From Caenibius sp964466155 (lineage in GTDB: Bacteria > Pseudomonadota > Alphaproteobacteria > Sphingomonadales > Sphingomonadaceae), in assembly GCA_964466155.1 (NCBI GenBank), contig CAYXMY010000075.1, positions 1-14,148 of the forward strand: 14,148 nucleotides of DNA. Reading direction: 5' to 3'. Under the pieces are notes generated by a model that saw only the letters and a list, made by a program, of their open reading frames with translations, did no database searches and had not been told where the DNA came from. The translations under genes were made by a program, and so were the position numbers. Each line of letters begins with the position of its first letter. Position 1 is the first letter of the stretch. Of the stretch, positions 1 to 6,994 are shown piece after piece.

Positions 1-249
1 GTAACCCGGGTGGATTGCGTCCGCATGCGTGATTTCGGCGGCGGAAATGATCGCGGCGGTGGTCAGGTAGCTGGGGGCGGCCGGAGGCGGGCCGATGCAC
101 ACGGCGCTGTCGGCGAGGCGGACATGCATCGCATCGGCATCGGCGGTGGAGTGGACCGCCACCGTTTCGATCCCCATTTCATGGGCGGCACGGTGAATGC
201 GGAGAGCGATTTCACCGCGATTGGCAATGAGAATGCGGGTAATGGCCAT
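1..249 (-). CDS. accC: Biotin carboxylase subunit of acetyl-CoA carboxylase (N-terminal part, runs off left edge)
   Basis: Only the first 83 residues are in the window; the frame is open to the edge. The protein carboxylates biotin on AccB using ATP and bicarbonate, the first half-reaction of malonyl-CoA synthesis for fatty acids. The N-terminus MAITRILIANRGEIALRI is the hallmark start of the biotin carboxylase N-domain (Rossmann-like fold before the ATP-grasp), and the segment ends in the conserved DAIHPGY motif. The start ATG lies 16 bases after the accB stop, with a short AGGG upstream, so it is almost certainly cotranscribed with accB. A propionyl-CoA or pyruvate carboxylase subunit would begin similarly, but the adjacent small AccB makes AccC by far the best call. 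Confidence 0.95.
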   Translation of the reverse strand, partial: MAITRILIANRGEIALRIHRAAHEMGIETVAVHSTADADAMHVRLADSAVCIGPPPAAPSYLTTAAIISAAEITHADAIHPGY

Positions 250-265
250 GGGCAGCCCTGTCCGA

Positions 266-760
266 TCAGCCGATAATGACGAGCGGCTGATCGAATTCGA
301 CCGGCTGCGCGTTTTCCACGAGGATGGCCTTGACCGTGCCCGAAGCGGTGGCGATGATGGGGTTCATCACTTTCATCGCTTCCACGATCAGCAGGGTATC
401 GCCCGCTTTGACCTGGCTGCCCACGCTGATGAAAGCCGCGGCGCTCGGTTCCGGCGAGAGATAGGCGGTGCCGACCATCGGCGACTTCACGGCCTGACCG
501 TCAATCGTGGGGGCTGCTGCCGGGGCTTCGGCTGCCGGTGCGGCGGGGGCGGCAAGCGGGGCCGCCGCCATGGGCGCGGCCATAACTTGCGGTACGGCTG
601 CGGCAGCCATGGCCGCGCGCGAGACCTTGATCTTGCGCTCGCCGTCTTCGACCTCGATTTCCGTCAGCCCTGTTTCGGCCAGCAGTTCTGCCAGTTCGCG
701 CACCAGCGTGCTGTCGATCCTCATGCCACGATCGGCGGCGGAATCCTTGGATTCGGACAT
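266..760 (-). CDS. accB: Biotin carboxyl carrier protein of acetyl-CoA carboxylase
   Basis: A 164-residue carrier that shuttles the carboxyl group from biotin carboxylase to carboxyltransferase in fatty acid synthesis. Residues 15-47 form the N-terminal helical/strand region, residues 48-85 are an Ala/Pro-rich flexible linker, and residues 90-164 are the biotinyl domain. The biotinylation motif EAMKVMN places the modified lysine at K130. Length is usual for the family (about 150-170). The chosen ATG has a strong AAGAGGG Shine-Dalgarno 5 bases upstream; a second in-frame ATG at residue 13 lacks one this good. The gene sits 101 bases after aroQ and 16 bases before accC. Its Shine-Dalgarno can pair with an upstream leader segment (see the leader element at 762-832). 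Confidence 0.97.
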   Translation of the reverse strand: MSESKDSAADRGMRIDSTLVRELAELLAETGLTEIEVEDGERKIKVSRAAMAAAAVPQVMAAPMAAAPLAAPAAPAAEAPAAAPTIDGQAVKSPMVGTAYLSPEPSAAAFISVGSQVKAGDTLLIVEAMKVMNPIIATASGTVKAILVENAQPVEFDQPLVIIG

Positions 761-761
761 G

Positions 762-832
762 CGTCCCTCTTGCTCGTTTCTATACCGGAGGCCGCTATGC
801 GGCCCGTCGACGATGCTGGCAAGAGGGGGACG
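762..832 (-). promoter_or_regulatory. accB leader hairpin covering the Shine-Dalgarno
   Basis: Seen directly: plus-strand CGTCCCTCTTGC (762-773) is the reverse complement of GCAAGAGGGGGACG (819-832) except for a 2-base bulge, giving 7+5 paired bases. In the minus-strand mRNA the 3' arm contains the complete accB Shine-Dalgarno (AAGAGGG) and ends one base before the ATG. The loop encloses a second perfect stem, GGCCGC-TAT-GCGGCC (790-804). There is no T tract, so an intrinsic terminator is unlikely. Inference: the structure could hide the ribosome site and tune accB translation independently of aroQ. No known riboswitch class is recognised. Confidence 0.5.
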
Positions 833-861
833 GGGAAAATCCCGCGTTGCGCGCGGTTGTT

Positions 862-1299
862 CTACAGTTTTGCCGCCTTTTCGAGCGCGATGACATAGCT
901 TTGCGCACCGTGGCCGGAAACGCAATCCGCCGCCGCCAGCCCGACGTAGCTGAGATGGCGGAACGCCTCCCGCTCCTTGGGCTCGGACAGGTGCACCTCG
1001 ATCACCGGCGTGCGGATCGCCTTGATCGCATCGTGCAGGGCAATGGAAGTGTGGGTGTAGGCGCCCGCGTTGAGCAAGACCGCCTGCGCCCCTTCGGCCT
1101 GGGCTTCGTGCAGCCAGTCGATCAGATGACCTTCGTGGTTGGACTGGCGCATTTCGATATCGAGACCGAGTTCGTATCCCCGATCTTCCAGCATTCCCGC
1201 AATATCGTCGAGCGTCGTCGTGCCGTAGATTTCCGGCTCGCGCGTGCCGAGCAGATTGAGATTCGGTCCGTTGAGGACGTAGACGACAGGCTTGGTCAT
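862..1299 (-). CDS. aroQ: Type II 3-dehydroquinate dehydratase
   Basis: A 145-residue cytosolic enzyme that dehydrates 3-dehydroquinate to 3-dehydroshikimate, the third step of the shikimate pathway. Family signatures are plain: NGPNLNLLGTREPEIYG at residues 10-26 with the catalytic tyrosine at Y25, RQSNHEG at 51-57, LNAGAYTHTS at 76-85, and EVHLSEP at 101-107 with the catalytic histidine at H103. The conserved Arg-containing stretch KEREAFRHLS follows. Length matches the family (about 145-150). A GAGG motif sits about 8 bases before the ATG. The gene lies between the holin (59-base gap) and accB (101-base gap); aroQ next to accBC is a common order in Proteobacteria, so one transcript is plausible. 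Confidence 0.97.
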   Translation of the reverse strand: MTKPVVYVLNGPNLNLLGTREPEIYGTTTLDDIAGMLEDRGYELGLDIEMRQSNHEGHLIDWLHEAQAEGAQAVLLNAGAYTHTSIALHDAIKAIRTPVIEVHLSEPKEREAFRHLSYVGLAAADCVSGHGAQSYVIALEKAAKL

Positions 1300-1358
1300 G
1301 AGGGACCTCGTTTTTGGAAATGCTGGAAAATAGGCAGGCGGCATAGCGGGGTGGGCGG

Positions 1359-1772
1359 CTACTTGTCGACGCCCTTCGCCTTGCCCCACTGGCGTGCGGC
1401 GGTATAGCCGAGATAGCCCGTCCCGAAGAGGGCATAGAGCGGTTCGGGCAAGCCGGCGAGATAGGCGTTCATCCCGGTGGCGATGGCATGGGCGGCCTGA
1501 GGTCGGGCGGCGGACAGCAATCCCATCGGGATCGCCCACAGGATCATCGCGTACATCACATAGAGGAAACTGGGCCGCGCGCGGCTGGTCCAGGGATCGG
1601 CGGAATTGGCTTCGGCGACAATGGCGGACAGGCGGGCCTGAATCTGATCCAGTTCCTGCGATCCTTGCAGCTTGACCAGTTCCAGCTTCGCCCGCTCTCG
1701 CGCTTCCTTGTCGGGAATGACCTTGTCGATGATGGAGGTGAGCGGGCCGATGAGTGCTTCGAACAGTGCCAT
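1359..1772 (-). CDS. Holin of the gene-transfer-agent type (3TM holin family)
   Basis: A 137-residue protein resembling the '3TM holin for gene-transfer release' family (Pfam PF11351, recalled, not searched). The N-terminal 50 residues are an amphipathic, charged region (DKEARERAKLELVKLQ); residues 54-67 hold the family-like AEANSADPWTSRARP block just before the first membrane helix (68-87); a second hydrophobic stretch covers about 92-108 and a third 109-125, and the tail is basic. In Rhodobacter-type GTA systems such holins permeabilise the inner membrane so an endolysin can release particles. No endolysin, capsid or tail gene is in the window, so the function here is inferred from the family. 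AGAAGGGA lies about 7 bases before the ATG. It heads the minus-strand run into aroQ-accB-accC. Confidence 0.8.
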   Translation of the reverse strand: MALFEALIGPLTSIIDKVIPDKEARERAKLELVKLQGSQELDQIQARLSAIVAEANSADPWTSRARPSFLYVMYAMILWAIPMGLLSAARPQAAHAIATGMNAYLAGLPEPLYALFGTGYLGYTAARQWGKAKGVDK

Positions 1773-1805
1773 GGACGAATCCCTTCTGGTTGAGAATCGC
1801 CGAAT

Positions 1806-1841
1806 TAGATAACCATATAGGTTCGTGTAGGAAAACGTTTT
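1806..1841 (-). promoter_or_regulatory. Possible promoter/operator region of the holin gene
   Basis: The 5' flank of the holin is AT-rich compared with its surroundings. On the minus strand TATCTA (1806-1811) could be a -10 box, with a poor -35 (TTTTCC or TTTCCT, 17-18 bases away). It overlaps the dyad AACCATATAGGTT (1811-1823). A perfect 10-base palindrome AAAACGTTTT occupies 1832-1841. The predicted leader would be about 27 bases and includes the Shine-Dalgarno. The promoter assignment is weak; the palindromes are directly visible. Confidence 0.25.
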
Positions 1842-1877
1842 TTGCAGACGGCTTTTTCAGGCGGTCAGCAGCCGCGT

Positions 1878-1892
1878 TGCATCGTCGATGCA
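1878..1892. repeat. Perfect inverted repeat downstream of tRNA-Pro
   Basis: TGCATCG-T-CGATGCA is perfectly self-complementary around one central base and begins 36 bases beyond the tRNA 3' end. It could form a short hairpin in the tRNA precursor trailer or in a transcript reading toward the holin. No run of T follows on either strand, so I do not call it a terminator. Confidence 0.4.
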
Positions 1893-1928
1893 GGGGCAGG
1901 GCAGGGGGTGGTTCGGGGGAAATTCCAC

Positions 1929-2005
1929 TGGTCGGGACGAGAGGATTCGAACCTCCGACCCCCACACCCCCAGTGTGATGCGCTACCAGGCTGCGCTACG
2001 TCCCG
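1929..2005 (-). tRNA. tRNA-Pro, anticodon GGG
   Basis: The minus strand folds as a complete 77-base cloverleaf. Acceptor arm CGGGACG pairs with CGTCCCG; D-arm GCGC pairs with GCGC; anticodon stem TCACA pairs with TGTGG (one T-G pair) around loop CTGGGGG, giving anticodon GGG at 34-36; T-arm GGAGG-TTCGAAT-CCTCT is standard. Discriminator A and an encoded CCA (ACCA, 1929-1932) follow. It decodes CCC and CCU. A good promoter lies directly upstream, so it is probably transcribed alone. Confidence 0.96.
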
Positions 2006-2020
2006 AGCAGTGGAGGCGCG

Positions 2021-2049
2021 CCTATAGGCACAGCTTTGCGGCATGGCAA
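2021..2049 (-). promoter_or_regulatory. Promoter of tRNA-Pro
   Basis: On the minus strand TTGCCA (2044-2049) and TATAGG (2021-2026) are separated by exactly 17 bases, matching 5/6 and 4/6 of the sigma70 consensus. The mature tRNA begins 15 bases after the -10 box, leaving a very short 5' leader, and the TGGAGGCGCG stretch between is compatible with a GC-rich discriminator of stable-RNA promoters. Confidence 0.6.
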
Positions 2050-2177
2050 GCGCTCAGCGGCGGGAAAGAGAAATCCTTTGTTACGAAGGGGCGCAAAGCG
2101 AGGAGTTATGCGGGGTGCGCTGCGCGTTGCCAGCCAGTTTCTTTGCTGCTAGGCGCGCTCACTTCCAACGGGTGGGG

Positions 2178-2206
2178 TTGCCGGTATCGCTTCGGCGTCC
2201 GATATT
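2178..2206 (+). promoter_or_regulatory. Candidate promoter of the yajC-secD-secF operon
   Basis: TTGCCG (2178-2183) and GATATT (2201-2206) are 17 bases apart, each matching 4/6 of the sigma70 consensus, 45 bases before the yajC start. This is the best-spaced pair in the yajC upstream region. The rest of the 246-base gap from the tRNA to yajC shows no gene I can support. Confidence 0.35.
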
Positions 2207-2251
2207 CCGCCCGGTTTGACTGGGATTGACCCATTTTCCAAGGGTGTATCG

Positions 2252-2581
2252 ATGCTTGATATTCTGTCCGCAGCCGCTGCCGCCGGAGGTTCCGCTCCGC
2301 CCAGCTGGATCAGTTGGCTGCCGATCCTCGGCATGATCGTGATCTTCTGGTTCCTCATCATCCGCCCGCAAATGCGCCAGCAGAAAGAGCATCGCTCCAA
2401 GATCGCGGCGATGCAGAAGGGCGATATGGTCGTCACCGCCGGTGGGCTGGTCGGCAAGGTGATCAAGGTCGACGATCATTATGCCGAACTGGAACTGGGC
2501 CAGGGTGTGCGCGTGAAAGCCGTGAAGAGCACCATTGGCGATATCATTCCGCCGGGCGGCACCGCCCCGGCCAACGACTGA
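2252..2581 (+). CDS. yajC: Preprotein translocase subunit YajC
   Basis: A 109-residue inner-membrane protein that associates with SecDF next to the SecYEG channel. It has a short periplasmic Ala/Ser-rich N-terminus (1-18), one membrane helix (about 20-38, WISWLPILGMIVIFWFLIIR), then the family signature RPQMRQQKEHRSKIAAM and a small cytosolic beta domain (KGDMVVTAGGLVGKV). The start at 2252 is preferred over an in-frame ATG at 2216 because AAGGG lies 9 bases upstream and because the longer form would add a charged stretch unlike the family. It leads the operon, ending 13 bases before secD. Confidence 0.96.
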   Translation: MLDILSAAAAAGGSAPPSWISWLPILGMIVIFWFLIIRPQMRQQKEHRSKIAAMQKGDMVVTAGGLVGKVIKVDDHYAELELGQGVRVKAVKSTIGDIIPPGGTAPAND

Positions 2582-2594
2582 GATACACTGACAT

Positions 2595-4199
2595 ATGCTC
2601 GATTTTCCTCCCTGGAAAAAGGCCTGGCTGTGGTTCGTGACGCTGTTCTTCGCAGCCGCGGCGCTGCCGTCGCTCGTTTCGATAGCGGGCGGACCCTGGC
2701 CGTCTTTCCTGCCGAAACCGGAAGTTCATCTGGGGCTGGACCTTGCCGGTGGCAGCCACATCCTGCTCGAAGCTGACGCCAATCAGGTCACGCAGCAGCG
2801 GCTCGAAGGCATGGAAGAATCCGTGCGCGGCGCGCTTCGCAATGCCGAACCGCGCGTCCGCATCGGCGATTTTTCCAGCAACGGCGGCCGTCTGTCGTTC
2901 ATGGTGGAAGACGCGGGGCAGGTCGATGCCGCGCGTGAAGCGATTCTCCCGCTGACGTCCGGCGCGGGGATGAGCGGCCAGCGCGACTGGAAAATCGAAG
3001 TGGTCGACGGTCAGCGGTTCATTCTGACGCCGAGCAAGTCGGGGATCGATCAGGCCGTTTCCGATGCCATGGAAAGCGTGACCGAAGTCGTGCGCAAGCG
3101 CATCGACGCCTTGGGAACGCGCGAGCCGACGATCATTCGCCAGGGCGCGAACCGGATCGTGGTGCAGGTGCCCGGTCTGCAAGACCCGAAGCAGCTCAAG
3201 GAACTGCTGGGCAAGACCGCCAAGCTCGAATTCAAGCTCGTCGACACGACCGCTCTGCCGAGCGACGTGGCGCAGGGCATCGCTCCTCCGGGCAGCGAGA
3301 TCGTGCCTTATGCGGAAGCGCAGCAGGGCCAGCCGGCCCATATCGCGGTGAAGCGGCTGGGCGGCATCAAGGGCGACAATCTCACCAATGCGCAGCAGGG
3401 CTTCTCGCAGCAGGGCAATCAGCCGGTCGTCAACATCACGTTCAATCAGCAGGGCGGCGCCCGTTTTGCCAAGCTGACGACGGAAAACGTCAACCGCCCC
3501 TTCGCGATCATCCTCGATGGCAAGGTGCTGTCGGCGCCGAACATCAACGAACCCATTCTGGGCGGCAGCGCGCAGATTTCGGGTAACTTCACGGTGCAAA
3601 GCGCAACCCAGCTTGCCATCGCGCTCAAGTCGGGCGCGCTGCCGGTGGATTTGAAGGTGATCGAAGAACGGACCGTCGGCCCCGATCTGGGGGCGGACTC
3701 GATCCAGAAGGGCGCGATTGCGATGCTCGTCGGCTCGGTCGCGCTGATCACGTTCATCGTTCTGTCGTATGGCCGTTTCGGGGTTTACGCATGCGCCGCG
3801 CTGATCCTCAACATTCTGATGATCATCGGTGTCATGGGTATTGCCGGGACGACGCTGACCTTGCCGGGGATCGCGGGTTTCGTGCTGACCATCGGCGCCG
3901 CGGTGGACGCGAACGTGCTGATCAACGAACGCATACGCGAAGAGCGGAAGCGAGGACGGCGGGTCGTGCAGGCGGTGGAACTGGGTTACAAGGAAGCCAG
4001 CCGCGCCATTTTCGACGCGAACATCACCAATGCCATCGCGGCGGTGCTGATGTTCCTGTTCGGCTCTGGCCCGATTCGCGGGTTCGCTGTCGTGCTGATG
4101 ATCGGCATCGTGACGTCGGTCTTCACCGCTGTGACCCTGACCCGCATGTGGGTCGCCGACTGGCTGCGCAAGGCGCGGCCGTCGGACCTGAACTTGTAA
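2595..4199 (+). CDS. secD: Protein translocase subunit SecD
   Basis: A 534-residue RND-superfamily membrane protein that, with SecF, uses the proton motive force to pull exported proteins through SecYEG. TM1 is at about 11-31. The conserved LGLDLAGGSHILLE is at 46-59, followed by the periplasmic P1 domain (about 60-355) with ILDGKVLSAPNINEPILGG at 306-324. ERTVGPDLGADSI (358-370) leads into TM2-6 (about 372-525). The proton-pathway segment GAAVDANVLINERIREE is at 434-450, with the key aspartate at D438. Length is within the alphaproteobacterial range (shorter than E. coli's 615). The Shine-Dalgarno is unusually weak despite the clear start, suggesting coupling to yajC translation across the 13-base gap. 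Confidence 0.97.
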   Translation: MLDFPPWKKAWLWFVTLFFAAAALPSLVSIAGGPWPSFLPKPEVHLGLDLAGGSHILLEADANQVTQQRLEGMEESVRGALRNAEPRVRIGDFSSNGGRLSFMVEDAGQVDAAREAILPLTSGAGMSGQRDWKIEVVDGQRFILTPSKSGIDQAVSDAMESVTEVVRKRIDALGTREPTIIRQGANRIVVQVPGLQDPKQLKELLGKTAKLEFKLVDTTALPSDVAQGIAPPGSEIVPYAEAQQGQPAHIAVKRLGGIKGDNLTNAQQGFSQQGNQPVVNITFNQQGGARFAKLTTENVNRPFAIILDGKVLSAPNINEPILGGSAQISGNFTVQSATQLAIALKSGALPVDLKVIEERTVGPDLGADSIQKGAIAMLVGSVALITFIVLSYGRFGVYACAALILNILMIIGVMGIAGTTLTLPGIAGFVLTIGAAVDANVLINERIREERKRGRRVVQAVELGYKEASRAIFDANITNAIAAVLMFLFGSGPIRGFAVVLMIGIVTSVFTAVTLTRMWVADWLRKARPSDLNL

Positions 4200-4212
4200 G
4201 GGGAGAGGATCG

Positions 4213-5187
4213 ATGAAGCTCCTCAAGCTCGTTCCCGACAACACCAATATCCACTTCCTGCGTTGGCAGTGGCCGTTCTTCATCAGCAACATCCTGGCGA
4301 TGATCGCGGCGGTGGTGTTGCTGTTCACGCATGGCCTCAATCTGGGCGTCGACTTCGTCGGCGGCCAGATGATCCGTGCGACTTTCGTTGAAAGCAGCAC
4401 CGCACCGGTGGCCCAATTGCGTGAGAAGGTCGGCAGCCTCGGCTATGGCGAACCGATCATTCAGCAGTTCGGCAAGCCCAACGAAGTGTCGATCCGGATG
4501 AAGCTGCCGGAAGGTTCGGAACAACACACCGAACTCGCCGATGCGATGGCGAACAAGATCACCAACACGCTCAAGCAGACCTATCCGGGCGTCCGCATCG
4601 ACGGGGTCGATTCGGTCTCCGGCAAGGTTTCGGGTGAGCTGTTCAAGACGGGTATGCTCGCGCTCGGTCTCGCGATGATCGGGATTTCGATTTACATCTG
4701 GGCGCGGTTCGAATGGCAGTTCGGCGTGGGCGCGCTGTTCGCGCTGGTGCAGGACTTGCTGCTGACGATAGGTATGTTCTCGCTCACGCAGATGGAGTTC
4801 GATCTCAACATCGTGGCGGCTTTGCTGACGCTGCTGGGTTATTCGCTGAACGACAAGATCGTCGTTTACGACCGTATCCGCGAGAACCTGAAAAAGTATC
4901 GCAAGATGCCGGTTCCCGAACTGCTCGACCTGTCGGTGAACGAAACCCTGTCGCGCACCGTGGCGACATCGCTTTCGGTGCTGATCATGCTGTTCGCCCT
5001 GCTGTTGCTGGGGCCGGAGGTGATCTTCGGTTTCACCGCCGCGATCACGCTGGGTATTTTCGTGGGGACTTACAGTTCCATCTTCATGTCCGCGCCGATC
5101 CTGATCTGGCTGGGCGTGACCCCGGCAAGCTTCGTTCCCGACAAGTCCAGCGACGACAAGGACGACAAGGCAGCCAGCCAGGCCTGA
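4213..5187 (+). CDS. secF: Protein translocase subunit SecF
   Basis: A 324-residue partner of SecD forming the proton-driven SecDF complex. TM1 is at about 20-40, then the signature GLNLGVDFVGGQMI (41-54), a smaller periplasmic domain (55-140), and TM2-6 (about 143-303). The SLNDKIVVYDRIRENL motif at 211-226 carries the conserved aspartate D214. The C-terminus is a charged Asp/Lys tail (DKSSDDKDDK). A strong GGGGAGAGG lies 5-8 bases before the ATG, 13 bases after the secD stop. The gene converges on the glycosyltransferase, with 26 bases between the two stops; GACC-GGCA-GGTC in this gap is only a weak hairpin. Confidence 0.97.
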   Translation: MKLLKLVPDNTNIHFLRWQWPFFISNILAMIAAVVLLFTHGLNLGVDFVGGQMIRATFVESSTAPVAQLREKVGSLGYGEPIIQQFGKPNEVSIRMKLPEGSEQHTELADAMANKITNTLKQTYPGVRIDGVDSVSGKVSGELFKTGMLALGLAMIGISIYIWARFEWQFGVGALFALVQDLLLTIGMFSLTQMEFDLNIVAALLTLLGYSLNDKIVVYDRIRENLKKYRKMPVPELLDLSVNETLSRTVATSLSVLIMLFALLLLGPEVIFGFTAAITLGIFVGTYSSIFMSAPILIWLGVTPASFVPDKSSDDKDDKAASQA

Positions 5188-5213
5188 TCGCCTGGGCGGG
5201 ACCGGCAGGTCGC

Positions 5214-6410
5214 TTAGCGCTCGCCGGTCAGCCTGTTGAAATAATCGGCCAATGCCGCCGCATTCGCATCCCAGCTGAATGCCGCGGCATTGGCCGAAAC
5301 CGTATCCTGTGCGGGCGGATTGGCGAGCAGCGCGGCAATTCCGGCGGCAATAGCCCCAACATCGCGCGCAACGATCAAGCCGGCGCTTGTATCCTTCACC
5401 AGTTCGCGCGCGCCGCCTGCGTCCGTGATGACCAGCGGCGTCCCGCAGGCCAGCGCTTCGACCCAGGCATTGGCGAGCCCTTCGCTGGCCGAGGGCAGCA
5501 CCATGGCATCGGCCGCATTCAGCACTTTGGGCAGCGCCGTATGGTCGAGCGAACCCAGGAAATGCACGTGCTCTGCCACACCCAGTTCGCGGGCGAGGGC
5601 GCGCAGTCCTGCTTCATCCTCCCCTTTGCCGACTAGCAGCAGATGCGCATCGGGCAGGGTGGGAAGCGCGCGGATGACATAGCCTTGCCCCTTGCGCGCA
5701 ATCAGTGCCCCCACCGCGGCGAGCAGCGGTGCCGTGGCGGGGAGCGCTAGCCCCAGCCGATCGACAAGCCATTGGCGGGCGGCAGTCTTGTCCGTGGGAT
5801 GGAACAGGCTGCGGTCGAGGCCGGTGTAATGGATGGCGATCTTGTCCCGCGGCAGACCGATGGCGCTCATGTCACGGGCCAATGCTTCGCTCACCGCCAG
5901 AAGGCCAGCGGCCCGATCCCCCGCTGCCTGCATCATACGCAGTGCATAGGGCTTCCCGCCCCAATGCGAGATATCCGCACCGCGCGCCTTGATCGAAAAC
6001 GGCAGATTGAGCGCTCCGGCGATGTGGGCGGCTGCCGGGCCATCGGGGTAGAAGAACTGCGCATCGATCAGATCGAATGGCCTTTCGGCATGCAGCCTGC
6101 GAATCAGGGGCAGCGTGGCGCGGACGATGGCGCCGGGGTTGAAGCGGCCGCCAAAGCGCGGGATCAGGGTGTAACGCGGGCGATAGACCCGCACGCCGTG
6201 TTCGATTCCATCCACCGCCGCATCCGCCAAAGCGCGATAGCGGCCGAAGGCTACTGGCGGGATGCCGATGGGATTGATGACCGTGACATCCCAATCTCCC
6301 CTTGCCGCCAGCGCTTCAAGGCTGCGCGCGACGAAAGTGCCGAAGCGCGGCGCGGCGGCGTTGGGGTAAAGCGTTGCCAGTGAAAGAACCCGGCGCGGTG
6401 TTCCGCTCAT
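5214..6410 (-). CDS. Glycosyltransferase family 4 (GT-B fold)
   Basis: A 398-residue cytosolic retaining glycosyltransferase of GT4/WecA-independent GT-B type; donor and acceptor are unknown. The N-terminal acceptor half has VLSLATLYPNAAAPRFGTFV (8-27), typical of enzymes trimming exopolysaccharide or lipid-linked glycans, and KARGADISHW (141-150). The C-terminal half has VGALIARKGQ (233-242) with donor-contacting R/K, LLLVGKGEDE (257-266), and the EX7E motif SEGLANAWVEALACGTP with E310 and E318. No membrane segment. Its ATG overlaps the stop of the upstream XRE-like gene (ATGA), implying translational coupling. No other polysaccharide gene is nearby, so it is not placed in a visible locus. 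The family is secure; any sugar specificity would be a guess. Confidence 0.9.
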   Translation of the reverse strand: MSGTPRRVLSLATLYPNAAAPRFGTFVARSLEALAARGDWDVTVINPIGIPPVAFGRYRALADAAVDGIEHGVRVYRPRYTLIPRFGGRFNPGAIVRATLPLIRRLHAERPFDLIDAQFFYPDGPAAAHIAGALNLPFSIKARGADISHWGGKPYALRMMQAAGDRAAGLLAVSEALARDMSAIGLPRDKIAIHYTGLDRSLFHPTDKTAARQWLVDRLGLALPATAPLLAAVGALIARKGQGYVIRALPTLPDAHLLLVGKGEDEAGLRALARELGVAEHVHFLGSLDHTALPKVLNAADAMVLPSASEGLANAWVEALACGTPLVITDAGGARELVKDTSAGLIVARDVGAIAAGIAALLANPPAQDTVSANAAAFSWDANAAALADYFNRLTGER

Positions 6411-6979
6411 AATTTGCGCACCAGCATTTCAGCCACGGCGAGCCATGGAGGATTGTCGATCACGATCTGACGCTGCCCGGCACCCGGCGGCAACAGGCCG
6501 ACCAGATTTCCCTGCCGGTCGATCAGGCGGCCGAAGGCGAAGCGCCCGCCCTTGCGCGGGGCAAGGACATCGCGGTTGATCGCCTGCGCTGAATCGGAAG
6601 GATCGATTTGCCGGAGCCAGAGCTGATCGCTCATGCGATATTCGCCCGCGCCGGTCTCGATAGCGAGGCACAGGAGCGTGGCGCCGCCAGCTAGTTCGTT
6701 GGGCAGAATAGCGTCGCGCGGCGCAGTGAGCGCTTCCGCACCCGCTTCGGTGAGCCGGGCGACGATTTGCGGCTGCGCCACGGCTTCGCCGCGCACCAGC
6801 ATTTCCGGCTCAACCCCCAGAGCGGCGGCGATGCGGTTCATCCAGATGAGCGAGAGATTGCGCATTCCTGTTTCGAGCCGCCCGATGGTTTGCGCAGTGG
6901 TCGGCGGGCTGCACGCAGCGGCCACATCGGCGAGCGTAAGACCTTTCTCTTTCCGAATATCGCGGATGCGGTTGATCAT
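6407..6979 (-). CDS. XRE-family transcriptional regulator with LexA-like C-terminal domain
   Basis: A 190-residue predicted DNA-binding regulator. Residues 3-62 are an XRE/HTH_3 domain (IRDIRKEKGLTLADVAAAC ... TIGRLETGMRNLS ... IAAALGVEPEML). Residues 85-190 resemble the beta-rich fold of S24/LexA-type repressors (DQLWLRQIDPSDSAQAINRD, GGRFAFGRLIDRQGN), but I see no serine/lysine catalytic pair in the expected places, so autocleavage is not supported. The ATG at 6979 is chosen because AAGGGA lies about 8 bases upstream and the helix-turn-helix begins at once; upstream codons continue open but cross the divergent promoter gap. It is divergent from the DUF6456 gene and coupled to the glycosyltransferase. 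Repeat boxes in the divergent gap are candidate binding sites. Confidence 0.85.
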   Translation of the reverse strand: MINRIRDIRKEKGLTLADVAAACSPPTTAQTIGRLETGMRNLSLIWMNRIAAALGVEPEMLVRGEAVAQPQIVARLTEAGAEALTAPRDAILPNELAGGATLLCLAIETGAGEYRMSDQLWLRQIDPSDSAQAINRDVLAPRKGGRFAFGRLIDRQGNLVGLLPPGAGQRQIVIDNPPWLAVAEMLVRKL

Positions 6980-6994
6980 CGGTCGATCCCTTTT

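Noticed and set aside
197..898. Open plus-strand frame opposite accB
   Set aside because: It is a shadow of accB codon bias with Arg/Gly/His-rich translation and no ribosome site or family resemblance.
1773..1928. Intrinsic terminator for the tRNA
   Set aside because: A perfect hairpin is present (1878-1892) but no T run follows it on the minus strand.
1929..2005. tRNA-Pro as an integration site
   Set aside because: No second copy of the tRNA 3' end, integrase or foreign-looking segment is found nearby.
2544..4400. Very long open frame (618 codons) on the minus strand opposite secD
   Set aside because: It mirrors secD codon positions in GC-rich DNA, its translation is low-complexity Arg/His/Asp-rich with no recognisable domain, and secD is certain on the other strand.
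5188..5213. Bidirectional terminator between secF and the glycosyltransferase
   Set aside because: Only a four-pair stem (GACC/GGTC) and no T tract on either side.
6407..6979. Self-cleaving LexA-type repressor
   Set aside because: The C-terminal half looks LexA-like, but no serine and lysine in the expected positions could be identified.
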